Below, one piece after another: positions 6,103 through 13,412 of a DNA stretch of 14,575 nucleotides. The first letter of the stretch is position 1. Each line of letters starts with the position of its first letter. Made by a program: the position numbers and the translations under genes. The stretch lies in NCBI GenBank assembly GCA_013003145.1, contig JABDLH010000303.1, positions 1 to 14,575 on the forward strand, written 5' to 3'. The notes beneath the pieces were generated by a model. The model searched no databases and was not told where the DNA came from. It worked only from the letters and a program-made list of their open reading frames with translations. This stretch comes from Flavobacteriaceae bacterium. Its GTDB lineage: Bacteria > Bacteroidota > Bacteroidia > Flavobacteriales > Flavobacteriaceae.

Positions 6103-7845
6103 ATGCTAAAAAAATTGCTATTCTATACCGCTCTTCTGCTGGGATGTATCATGAACGGGCAGGAATGTCCTTCCCCGGTGTTGATCAATCCCCTTGCGGG
6201 CGCTGTAGATGTTCCTGTAAATACGACCATCCGTTGGAACCCGGTAACCGGGGTGCCCGGCTATATCATCTCTATTGGCACTAGTCCAATGGGAACCGAG
6301 ATCCTGGACAATCAGTCCGTAGGTAGTGCAACCGCCTACACACCCCCCATGGGTCTGCCGGAAGTCACCCAGATATACGTAACTATTACCTTATTCTTCT
6401 TCGAGGAGGGGGTGGCCGATATCAGCTGTGCCAGCGAAACTTTCCGCACCGAAGATGTAAGTGTGCCTCCTCCCTGTATCTCTCTTTCTTTCCCCGCTGA
6501 TGGCGCACAGGACGTAAATGTCGGAACAAACCTGCGCTGGCCTTATTCGCCTTCTGCGACCGGCTACAGCCTGCAGTTGGGAACTAGTCCCGGGGCCAAC
6601 GATGTCATCGACCTGGACCTGGGGAATGTCCTTTCTTTTAATCCCCCAGCGGACCTCCCCGAAAACACCACGCTCTATGCCCGGGTCATTGCCCGCAATG
6701 AGAACGGGCAGGCATCCGGCTGTGTGGAAAGCAGTTTTACTACCGGGGCCATTGCACAACTACCTGGCTGCTCCTCCCTGATCAGTCCGCAGGATGAAGA
6801 GACCGGGATTTCACTGACGCCAACCCTGGAATGGGAAGCTGTAGCAGGAGCAGAGGGGTATCGTGTTACTATCGGTAATTCACCCTTTACTGCGGAGATC
6901 CTGGACGGGGTACGTTTTTTTACGAACTCATCAGCGATCATTAACCTGGAAGCCAACCGTACTTTCTTTATCACTATTATCCCGTTTAACGAGGCCGGGG
7001 AAGCCATTGGTTGCCAACAGCAGAGCTTCTCTACCATCCTCGGTTGTGGACCTTACTTTGATCCTGCGTCGGGAGAACTCGTCATCCTGAACCCTGAGAT
7101 CAGTCTTCCGGATACCGTTTCTTTTTGCGAGAATGAAACGCCCCTTATATTGGAAGCACCGGACGATGCTGATGGGTATCGCTGGTACCGTGTACGAGCC
7201 AATGGGCAGGAACAACTAATTTCAGAATCAGAGCTGGTCTCCCTATCCGAAACCGGCACCTATCGTTACGAAGCCTTCAACCTGAGCGATGACCCGGTAG
7301 AACCGGCAAGCTGCCCGACATCAAAAGAATTTGAAGTAGTATCATCTGAATTGCCGAGCATCCGATCGCTGGTACTGGGAGAGGATGGGCAGAATATCAG
7401 TATCCGCGTGGAAGTCAGCGGTATCGGGGATTATGAATATGCCCTGGATTCCGGGGAAGGCCCCTTTCAGGATAACCCAATTTTCACCGGGGTAGTTCCC
7501 GGTCCACATACCATTTACGTCAGGGATAAAAACGGATGTGGTACGGTTTCAGCCCAGGTTAATGAACCGGACCTAGCTGAGGGATTCCCTAAATTCTTTA
7601 GTCCCAACCAGGACGGGATCAACGATTACTGGCAATTCAGCCCGGTTCCCGGCCTGGATGCCGCCCCTATGGAATCGATAAGAATTTATGACCGCTACGG
7701 TAAATTCCTGGTCCAGGTCTTAGTGGGCTCTCCAGGTTGGGATGGCACCTATAACGGCAGACCACTTCCCGGGGGTACATACTGGTACAAAGCTGTGGAT
7801 ACAGAAATGAAAACGGTTAGCGGTTATTTCACATTAAAACGATAG
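6103..7845 (+). CDS. Secreted or surface protein with three Cys-framed beta repeats and a T9SS type B (gliding-associated) C-terminal domain
   Basis: This 580-residue exported protein is expected on the cell surface or outside. I place the start at ATG 6103, not the in-frame ATG 6058: from 6103 the protein opens with MLKKLLFYTALLLGCIMNGQ, a normal signal peptide, while the longer form would bury it behind 15 extra residues. Cleavage before Gln20 is typical of flavobacteria; LLGC at 12-15 is also a weak lipobox. Three similar beta-sandwich repeats follow (about 22-116, 125-214, 223-311). Each begins with Cys, contains W...GY...IGTSP-like motifs and carries a second Cys (109, 207, 304). Then come an Ig-like segment (about 335-412), a second beta segment (415-490), and the type B sorting domain 495-580 with FFSPNQDGINDYW, IYDRYGK, WDGTYNGRPLPGGTYWY and a final Lys-Arg. 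That domain is recognised by the type IX secretion system and removed or anchored. The ligand is unknown. Confidence 0.86.
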   Translation: MLKKLLFYTALLLGCIMNGQECPSPVLINPLAGAVDVPVNTTIRWNPVTGVPGYIISIGTSPMGTEILDNQSVGSATAYTPPMGLPEVTQIYVTITLFFFEEGVADISCASETFRTEDVSVPPPCISLSFPADGAQDVNVGTNLRWPYSPSATGYSLQLGTSPGANDVIDLDLGNVLSFNPPADLPENTTLYARVIARNENGQASGCVESSFTTGAIAQLPGCSSLISPQDEETGISLTPTLEWEAVAGAEGYRVTIGNSPFTAEILDGVRFFTNSSAIINLEANRTFFITIIPFNEAGEAIGCQQQSFSTILGCGPYFDPASGELVILNPEISLPDTVSFCENETPLILEAPDDADGYRWYRVRANGQEQLISESELVSLSETGTYRYEAFNLSDDPVEPASCPTSKEFEVVSSELPSIRSLVLGEDGQNISIRVEVSGIGDYEYALDSGEGPFQDNPIFTGVVPGPHTIYVRDKNGCGTVSAQVNEPDLAEGFPKFFSPNQDGINDYWQFSPVPGLDAAPMESIRIYDRYGKFLVQVLVGSPGWDGTYNGRPLPGGTYWYKAVDTEMKTVSGYFTLKR

Positions 7846-7892
7846 TAGTTAAAATCTTCGTAAGGAAGAACAGCCTGAATGCCCTCCTTTTG

Positions 7893-7900
7893 TAATTTTG
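7893..7900 (+). promoter_or_regulatory. Possible -7 box (TAATTTTG) for uvrB
   Basis: TAATTTTG is an exact match to the Bacteroidota -7 consensus TAnnTTTG and ends four bases before the uvrB ATG at 7905. No TTG lies 17-23 bases upstream. If real, transcription would start within or just at the start codon, giving an almost leaderless message; otherwise it is a chance match in an AT-rich gap. Confidence 0.35.
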
Positions 7901-7904
7901 TCCT

Positions 7905-9893
7905 ATGAAATTCAACGTAGTATCCGAATTTAAGCCCACCGGGGATCAACCAAACGCCATAACTGAACTCACTTCCGGTATAGAATCGGGAGAAAAGTAT
8001 CAGACCTTGTTAGGTGTAACAGGGTCGGGAAAAACATTTACGGTGGCAAACGTCATACAGGAGGTACAGCGCCCTACCCTGGTACTTGCCCACAACAAGA
8101 CACTGGCTGCCCAGTTATACTCGGAATTCAAGCAATTCTTTCCCGAGAATGCCGTAGAATACTTTGTTTCCTACTACGATTATTACCAGCCGGAAGCTTA
8201 TATCCCAACCTCCGGTCTTTATATTGAAAAAGATCTTTCCATCAATGAAGATATCGAAAAACTCAGGCTTAGCGCTACCTCCTCCCTGCTCTCAGGACGT
8301 CGGGACGTATTGGTAGTGGCCTCCGTTTCCTGTTTGTACGGTATTGGTAACCCCGTGGAATTCCAGAAGAACGTGATCTCCATAAAACGGGACCAGGTCC
8401 TTTCCCGTACTAAATTTATGCACCAGCTGGTACAGAGTCTTTACTCCAGGACTACAGCCGAATTCAAGAACGGGAATTTCAGGGTTAAGGGTGATGTGGT
8501 GGATGTTTTCCCAAGCTACGCTGACCACGCCTTCAGGATCCATTTCTTCGGGGACGAGATCGAAGAGATCGAAGCATTTGATCCATTTAAAAATACAAAG
8601 CTCGACTCCTACATCTCTTTAAATATTTACCCTGCAAACATGTTCGTGACCTCCCCGGATGTACTTCAGAATGCCATCCACGAGATACAGGATGATCTTG
8701 TAGCACAGGTTAATTATTTCCAGGAGGTAGGAAAGCCTATCGAGGCAAAGCGATTGGATGAACGCACCAACTTTGACCTGGAAATGATCCGGGAATTAGG
8801 GTATTGTTCCGGAATTGAGAACTATTCGCGATACCTGGACGGCCGTGAACCGGGAACCCGCCCTTTCTGCTTGTTGGATTACTTCCCGGATGACTACCTG
8901 ATGGTAGTAGATGAAAGCCATGTTACCATCCCGCAGGTACACGCCATGTACGGTGGTGACCGGTCTCGGAAGGAAAACCTGGTGGAATACGGTTTCAGGT
9001 TACCGGCAGCCATGGATAACCGCCCCCTCAAGTTTGAAGAATTCGAGGCCCTGCAGAACCAGGTGATCTATGTGAGTGCAACCCCTGCCGATTACGAAAT
9101 GCAGAAAAGCCAGGGTGTTTACGTGGAACAGGTAATCAGGCCCACCGGTTTATTAGACCCGGTAATCGAGGTTCGCCCCAGCAAGAACCAGATAGATGAC
9201 CTGGTGGAAGAGATACAGCAACGAGTGGACAAGGATGAACGAACCCTGGTGACTACCCTGACCAAACGGATGGCTGAAGAGCTGGCTAAATACCTGACCA
9301 GGATCAACGTCCGTTGCCGTTATATACACAGTGATGTGGACACCCTGGAACGGGTGGAAATCATGCAGGACCTGAGGAAGGGAATTTTTGATGTCCTGAT
9401 CGGGGTTAACCTGCTCCGGGAAGGATTAGACTTGCCGGAAGTATCCCTGGTCGCTATTGTTGATGCTGATAAGGAGGGATTCTTACGGAGTAACCGCTCC
9501 CTGACCCAGACCGTTGGAAGGGCTGCAAGGCACCTGAATGGGAAAGCGATCATGTATGCGGACAAGATTACGGACAGTATGCAGAAGACCATTGATGAGA
9601 CCAATTATCGCAGGGATAAGCAGATGGCTTACAATAAAGAGCACAATGTTATTCCTATGGCCCTGAACAAAAGCCTGGATAACGTCTTATCCAAAAACTC
9701 GGTCTCCACCTTTCATTTTGAAAAGGAGGAGATGCGCGCCGCTGAACCGGATATGGAATACCTGACCAAGGAACAGCGGGAAAAACTGATTCGCAACAAA
9801 CGAAAAATGATGGAGAAGGCCGCTAAGGAGCTGGACTTTATGGAAGCCGCCAAACTAAGGGACGAGATAAAAATGCTCCAGGAACAGGAATAA
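7905..9893 (+). CDS. uvrB: Excinuclease ABC subunit B (UvrB)
   Basis: DNA damage verification helicase of nucleotide excision repair, working in the cytoplasm with UvrA and UvrC. The 662-residue length is normal. Walker A GVTGSGKT is at 37-44; the beta-hairpin that inserts between DNA strands spans about 87-110 and shows the Tyr-rich YYDYYQPEAYIP; the DESH Walker B is at 336-339; the helicase motif V/VI region LREGLDLPEVSLVAI...QTVGRAARH is intact. The C-terminal UVR motif that contacts UvrC is at about 627-660, ending KELDFMEAAKLRDEIKMLQ. ATG 7905 gives the family N-terminus (MKFNVVSEFKPTGDQP). It lies 59 bases after the surface-protein gene and 132 before the peptidase gene. No uvrA or uvrC is in the window, which is usual since these genes are scattered. 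I see no recognisable SOS operator in front. Confidence 0.98.
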   Translation: MKFNVVSEFKPTGDQPNAITELTSGIESGEKYQTLLGVTGSGKTFTVANVIQEVQRPTLVLAHNKTLAAQLYSEFKQFFPENAVEYFVSYYDYYQPEAYIPTSGLYIEKDLSINEDIEKLRLSATSSLLSGRRDVLVVASVSCLYGIGNPVEFQKNVISIKRDQVLSRTKFMHQLVQSLYSRTTAEFKNGNFRVKGDVVDVFPSYADHAFRIHFFGDEIEEIEAFDPFKNTKLDSYISLNIYPANMFVTSPDVLQNAIHEIQDDLVAQVNYFQEVGKPIEAKRLDERTNFDLEMIRELGYCSGIENYSRYLDGREPGTRPFCLLDYFPDDYLMVVDESHVTIPQVHAMYGGDRSRKENLVEYGFRLPAAMDNRPLKFEEFEALQNQVIYVSATPADYEMQKSQGVYVEQVIRPTGLLDPVIEVRPSKNQIDDLVEEIQQRVDKDERTLVTTLTKRMAEELAKYLTRINVRCRYIHSDVDTLERVEIMQDLRKGIFDVLIGVNLLREGLDLPEVSLVAIVDADKEGFLRSNRSLTQTVGRAARHLNGKAIMYADKITDSMQKTIDETNYRRDKQMAYNKEHNVIPMALNKSLDNVLSKNSVSTFHFEKEEMRAAEPDMEYLTKEQREKLIRNKRKMMEKAAKELDFMEAAKLRDEIKMLQEQE

Positions 9894-10025
9894 AACATTT
9901 CTGAATTAGATTATAACACCGCTGTTAAAATACTGATTACAAGATATCTATATCAATTAATTTAGCTACATTTAATATTACCTCCGGAAATTTCCCCCGT
10001 GTTCATCACTTAAAACAAACACGCC

Positions 10026-12206
10026 ATGAGAAATTTTCACCTGTTCCTAGCTTTCAGTTTCAGCCTTTTTATTACCGCCCAAGAGGTGGTAGTACCCGCC
10101 GTCCTTCCTGAGGACAACGTAACGGAGACCTACCATGGAATTACGATACAAGATCCGTATCGTTATGTTGAGAACCTGGAGGATCCACAGGTATTATCCT
10201 GGATGCGCGACCATTCCAATTATGCCAGGGCAACCCTGGAAGCCATCCCGGGCAGGAAATCAGTGCTCGATAAATTCTATGAACTCGATAAACGCGTGAG
10301 CTCCAGGGTCGGTAATACAAAGATTACGGAGAACGGAAGGTACTTCTATATAAAATTCAGACCTGAGGATGACAATGGTAAATTGTACTACCGGGAAGGG
10401 TACAAAGGTGAGGAAAAAATGTTGTTTGACCCGGAGTCCTACCGCCCGGAAAGCGAAAGCAATTTTGTGATCTCTAATTTTTTCCCGGATTCTCACGGGG
10501 ATCAGGTAGTACTTGCCGTATCACCGGATGGTTCTGAAAATGCGGAGCTATTAATCCTAAAACGCAATGGGACCAGACTCCCGGAACTTATAGACCGTGC
10601 AAGTACTTGGGGGATTTCATGGCAACCGGGGAATGATTCATTCACTTACACACGTTATAACTCTTCTGACATCTCGGATGTAAATCGGCAAATAAATATG
10701 CGGAGCTACCTGCATACCGTAGGCTCTTCCGTTGAAAATGACCTGGAATATTTTTCCACCTATACCCATCCTTCTCTACAAATTAAACCAGAAGAAATTC
10801 CGCTTATTTGGTATGACAATGTGAACAAGTACATATACGCACTTCCTGTTACAGTAGAAGACAACCTGCTTCTTTACATTGGGAAGCAGGCAGGAAAAGA
10901 AGCACCGAAAAACCTGCAGAAGGTTTTCGACAGGGAAGATAAGGTGACCAATTTTACCAGCGATAAAAATTTCATTTATATGAAGGTCTATGACGGGGCA
11001 CCCCATTATAAGATCCTACGCTCCCCTATAAATACTCCGAATATTAAAAATGCCGTTGAAGTGATCCCTGAATCTGCGGACGAGATCATACAGGATATGA
11101 GACTTACAAGCGATGGCCTGTATTATACCACCTTAAAAAATGGTGTTGAAGCTAATGCATATTTCAGGGGTAATAATGCTGAGGAAGCTCGTAAACTCAT
11201 GCTCCCCTTTGCAGCAGGCAGTATCTCGCTTGATAATGTCGATGCCGGGCACCCGGAAGTTTGGATGACGCTGGAAGGGTGGACCAGACCGGAGAAGCGA
11301 TACCGCTATGATGGAAAAACAGACCAGTTTGTTTTGGAACCCTTGTCCAGCCAGGCGGAGTATCCCGAATTAGCAGAAGTTGAAGTAACGGAAACAACAG
11401 TCCCATCTCACGACGGTGTTATGGTGCCGGTTTCTATTATACACAAAAAAGGCCTTATCAAGAACGGTAAAAATCCGGCCCTGATCTACGGATATGGTTC
11501 TTATGGAGCTACTTTTAGCCCGGGGTTCAGCCCGGTCATTCTCAACTATGTCATCCACGATGGTATCCTGGTCATAGCCCACGTTCGCGGGGGAGGTGAA
11601 CTGGGTGATAAATGGTATAAAGCAGGTCAGAAAAAAAACAAACCCAACACCTGGAAAGATGGGATCGCGACAGCTGAATACCTGGTGAAAGAAGGGTACA
11701 GTTCTAAAGATCGCCTCGGTATCTGGGGTGGCAGTGCCGGAGGAATATTTGTAGGACGCGCCATGACCGAGAGACCGGACTTGTTCGCCTATGCTATTCC
11801 AGAAGTTGGTGCTATGAATACGGTCCGCATGGAAGCTTCGCCGAATGGCCCTGTAAATGCACCTGAATTCGGAACGGTCAAAGATCCGGAGGAATTTAAA
11901 TCGTTGTTAGAAATGGATAGCTATTTACACCTGCAAGATGGGGTGGAATACCCTGCAACACTAGTGACTGCAGGATTTAACGATCCCAGAGTTATAGCCT
12001 GGGAACCCGCTAAGTTCGCAGCAAGGCTGCAAAAATCACAGAAGGGAAATAAGCCGGTATTATTTCTAACAGATTTTGAAGCCGGGCATGGGATCGGGGA
12101 TAGCAAAAGTAAAGTATTTGAGAATTTTGCTGATACTTTTGCTTTTGCTCTATGGCAAGGAAAACACCCGGATTTTCAACCTGTCGAAAAGGTGAAAATG
12201 AAATAA
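10026..12206 (+). CDS. Exported prolyl oligopeptidase family serine peptidase (S9A)
   Basis: A 726-residue serine peptidase that in this family cuts short peptides after Pro or, in oligopeptidase B, after basic residues. A signal peptide (MRNFHLFLAFSFSLFITA, cleavage likely before Gln19) sends it to the periplasm or outside; there is no T9SS tail. The N-terminal helix and PYRYVENLEDPQVLSWM open the family; a seven-bladed propeller fills about 70-420; the alpha/beta-hydrolase part follows. The catalytic triad is Ser570 in WGGSAGG, Asp653 in GFNDPRV and His688 in EAGHG, with normal spacing. The active-site context is mixed: FSPGFSP resembles prolyl oligopeptidase, while GYGSYGA, HVRGGGELG and GGSAGG resemble oligopeptidase B. 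Substrate preference is therefore uncertain. ATG 10026 has no strong Shine-Dalgarno. A GC-rich hairpin follows the stop by a few bases. Likely role: peptide scavenging for nutrition. Confidence 0.93.
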   Translation: MRNFHLFLAFSFSLFITAQEVVVPAVLPEDNVTETYHGITIQDPYRYVENLEDPQVLSWMRDHSNYARATLEAIPGRKSVLDKFYELDKRVSSRVGNTKITENGRYFYIKFRPEDDNGKLYYREGYKGEEKMLFDPESYRPESESNFVISNFFPDSHGDQVVLAVSPDGSENAELLILKRNGTRLPELIDRASTWGISWQPGNDSFTYTRYNSSDISDVNRQINMRSYLHTVGSSVENDLEYFSTYTHPSLQIKPEEIPLIWYDNVNKYIYALPVTVEDNLLLYIGKQAGKEAPKNLQKVFDREDKVTNFTSDKNFIYMKVYDGAPHYKILRSPINTPNIKNAVEVIPESADEIIQDMRLTSDGLYYTTLKNGVEANAYFRGNNAEEARKLMLPFAAGSISLDNVDAGHPEVWMTLEGWTRPEKRYRYDGKTDQFVLEPLSSQAEYPELAEVEVTETTVPSHDGVMVPVSIIHKKGLIKNGKNPALIYGYGSYGATFSPGFSPVILNYVIHDGILVIAHVRGGGELGDKWYKAGQKKNKPNTWKDGIATAEYLVKEGYSSKDRLGIWGGSAGGIFVGRAMTERPDLFAYAIPEVGAMNTVRMEASPNGPVNAPEFGTVKDPEEFKSLLEMDSYLHLQDGVEYPATLVTAGFNDPRVIAWEPAKFAARLQKSQKGNKPVLFLTDFEAGHGIGDSKSKVFENFADTFAFALWQGKHPDFQPVEKVKMK

Positions 12207-12212
12207 AAGAAA

Positions 12213-12234
12213 GGCGCCCTTTTTACGGGGCGCC
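12213..12234. terminator. Hairpin terminator between the converging peptidase and hsp20 genes
   Basis: GGCGCCC (12213-12219) and GGGCGCC (12228-12234) form a 7-bp all-GC stem around an 8-base loop. It stands 7 bases after the peptidase stop. On the plus strand the tail after it is only CTTCCT. On the minus strand the stem is followed by TTTCTTTTATTT, so it is a better terminator for hsp20. It probably serves both directions. Confidence 0.75.
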
Positions 12235-12273
12235 CTTCCTAACTAACCAACTAAACAAACCAACTATTATGAA

Positions 12274-12290
12274 AGCCCGTTAGGAGGGCT
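12274..12290 (-). terminator. Small hairpin just after hsp20, possible first terminator
   Basis: AGCCC (12274-12278) pairs with GGGCT (12286-12290) around a 7-base loop, 17 bases past the hsp20 stop. Read on the minus strand it is followed by TTTCATAAT, a weak T-run. It may act as a first, leaky terminator ahead of the stronger hairpin at 12213-12234. Confidence 0.35.
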
Positions 12291-12307
12291 CCATAACATT
12301 TTAAAAA

Positions 12308-12736
12308 TTATTTACCGATCTCGATGAGGCGCTTTGGTTTTGGAAGTGCCTCTTCTTTTTTAGGTAAGGTAAACCTTAGGATACCGTCGCTGTAATCGGC
12401 GTTGATCTTATCTTCATCAACAGTCTCGGGAAGCGTAAAGGCGCGCTTGAAAGAGCGGTATGAAAACTCCTTTCGGGTATAGTTCTCTTCTTTAGTTTCT
12501 TCCTCGTTCTTGGTCTCCATGGAGATGGTCAACACATTGTTGTCTACCTCGATGTTGAAATCTTCTTTTTTCTGACCGGGAATAGCCAGCTCCAGTTCAA
12601 AGTCTTTTTCGTTTTCCTTAATGTTTACAGCGGGAAAACTGTTGTTAACGGTGTCCATGCCCCCAAACCAATCCGGTTTGAACATTTCATTCATCAATGA
12701 TGGAAATAAAAGGCTGTTTCTCTGCATTAAACTCAT
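12308..12736 (-). CDS. Small heat-shock protein, Hsp20/alpha-crystallin family
   Basis: A 142-residue ATP-independent chaperone that holds unfolding proteins in the cytoplasm during heat or oxidative stress. The start is set at the ATG at 12736 (MSLMQRNSLLFPSLMNEMF). An ATG further upstream (12829) is in frame, but the 31 residues it would add look like translated leader and are not typical of the family. The short Phe/Leu-rich N-terminal arm is followed by FPAVNIKENEKDFELELAIPG, the usual entry to the alpha-crystallin domain. The domain ends in the conserved ADYSDGILRFTLPKKE (the A-x-x-x-x-G-I-L motif). The C-terminal I-E-I near the end (RLIEIGK) is the I-x-I oligomer contact. The gene has its own 140-base upstream gap with an 11-bp inverted repeat, which suggests specific control. 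It converges on the peptidase gene. Confidence 0.95.
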   Translation of the reverse strand: MSLMQRNSLLFPSLMNEMFKPDWFGGMDTVNNSFPAVNIKENEKDFELELAIPGQKKEDFNIEVDNNVLTISMETKNEEETKEENYTRKEFSYRSFKRAFTLPETVDEDKINADYSDGILRFTLPKKEEALPKPKRLIEIGK

Positions 12737-12747
12737 GATAATATAAA

Positions 12748-12812
12748 TTTGATTGTTGCACTTAAATTTTGTTCTCGCCCTATATAAGGCAAAGGATGTA
12801 CCAACAATCAAA
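12748..12812. repeat. 11-bp perfect inverted repeat upstream of hsp20, possible operator pair
   Basis: TTTGATTGTTG at 12748-12758 and CAACAATCAAA at 12802-12812 are perfect reverse complements separated by 43 bases. The near arm is 11 bases ahead of the hsp20 ATG. The spacer holds a TATATA (12780-12785) that could be part of the hsp20 promoter, and the far arm contains a TTG on the hsp20 strand. It could be a regulator site pair around the promoter, or a long-loop RNA stem if transcription begins further upstream. The arms are seen directly; the role is inference. Confidence 0.5.
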
Positions 12813-12833
12813 AGGTGACGATGTGTCACTTTT
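12811..12833 (-). terminator. Hairpin after the TerB-like gene, likely terminator
   Basis: AAAGGTGAC (12811-12819) and GTCACTTTT (12825-12833) can pair around a 5-base loop, with one G-T wobble. Read on the minus strand, the stem GTGAC/GTCAC is followed by CTTTTGATTG, a short T-run. It lies 43 bases past the TerB-like stop, between that gene and hsp20, and would separate their transcripts. The GC part of the stem is only about 5 bp. Confidence 0.45.
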
Positions 12834-12846
12834 CGAGCTTAATCAT

Positions 12847-12861
12847 ACGACAATTTGTCGT
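12847..12861. repeat. 15-bp dyad ACGACAATTTGTCGT
   Basis: Two perfect 7-base arms (ACGACAA and TTGTCGT) flank a single central T. The centre is too tight for a good RNA hairpin, so a protein-binding DNA site is more likely. It lies 15 bases past the TerB-like stop and about 110 bases ahead of the hsp20 start. I do not recognise the binding protein. Confidence 0.4.
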
Positions 12862-12876
12862 TAAAAAGTAAAAATA

Positions 12877-13278
12877 TTAATTGAAGTGTGCCTTGAAGAT
12901 AGAAATAAGCACTTCCGGTGGGACGATTTTGTCCGGGTATTCATGCATTACCTGCAATACCTGGTCAATGGCCGAAGGAGGTAATCCCATTCCCAGGCCG
13001 ATATTATGCAGCCTGTAGATCTCTGTAGCATGTTGCTCGCGATCGACATTCATCAGCAGCAACAAGCGGTGAAACTGCAGGATTCGCTCTTCATGGGATT
13101 TTAAGGTCAGCGGGGGACCTTCCTTCCTGAATAAAGAATCAAAGGTTTCCCTGTCTATTCCTAATTGGTTACTGACATTGAGGAGGAAATTATATTCCGC
13201 AACCCTGATGACGTCATCAGCTTTTGCAAATGCGATCATCTCTGAAAGTATTCCTAATTTTTCGTTGTAGGTACTCAT
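12877..13278 (-). CDS. TerB-like (tellurite resistance B fold) small protein
   Basis: A 133-residue helical, soluble protein resembling the TerB fold. It begins with a helix KLGILSEMIAFAKADDVIRVAEYNFLLNVSNQLGI, a pattern like the TerB 'A-D-G-x-x-x-x-E' helix pair. A second half (EERILQFHRLLLLMNVDREQHATEIYRLHNIGLGMGL) looks like a repeat of it, with Asp79 and Glu86 matching Asp21/22 and Glu28. TerB proteins use such acids for metal binding, but the Gly usual after Asp is missing here (ADDVIR, NVDREQ), so binding is doubtful. No other ter gene is nearby, so tellurite resistance should not be inferred. The start is ATG 13278; no clear Shine-Dalgarno. It is upstream of hsp20 on the same strand, but a 140-base gap with a hairpin makes co-transcription unlikely. 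Function unknown. Confidence 0.62.
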   Translation of the reverse strand: MSTYNEKLGILSEMIAFAKADDVIRVAEYNFLLNVSNQLGIDRETFDSLFRKEGPPLTLKSHEERILQFHRLLLLMNVDREQHATEIYRLHNIGLGMGLPPSAIDQVLQVMHEYPDKIVPPEVLISIFKAHFN

Positions 13279-13412
13279 GCTTGTAGGTTTAAGCGATCCG
13301 GAGGCTTGGTATTATAACTGAAAATCAAGGCTTTTCGTATATCCGGCGGCCTATTTATCCCGCCCCGGGCCCTTACTAGCGGGAATTATCCTAACTTGCA
13401 AAAAAAACGAGC

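Noticed and set aside
6391..7259. Several long open frames on the opposite strand inside the surface-protein gene
   Set aside because: They mirror the real gene in other frames and have Arg/Ser-rich low-information products with no start context.
9894..10025. Search for a promoter or RNA in the gap before the peptidase gene
   Set aside because: Only a near match TACATTTA (9967-9974) and a 10-bp palindrome GGAAATTTCC (9986-9995) are seen; no TTG at the proper distance, so nothing is called.
12737..12829. In-frame upstream ATG extending Hsp20 by 31 residues
   Set aside because: The added residues run through the AT-rich promoter gap and are not typical of small heat-shock proteins. The shorter form starts with a normal family N-terminus.
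13358..13384. TCCCGC...GCGGGA stem ahead of the DUF1456 gene
   Set aside because: 6-bp stem with a 15-base loop, no T-run and no known riboswitch features; not enough to call an element.
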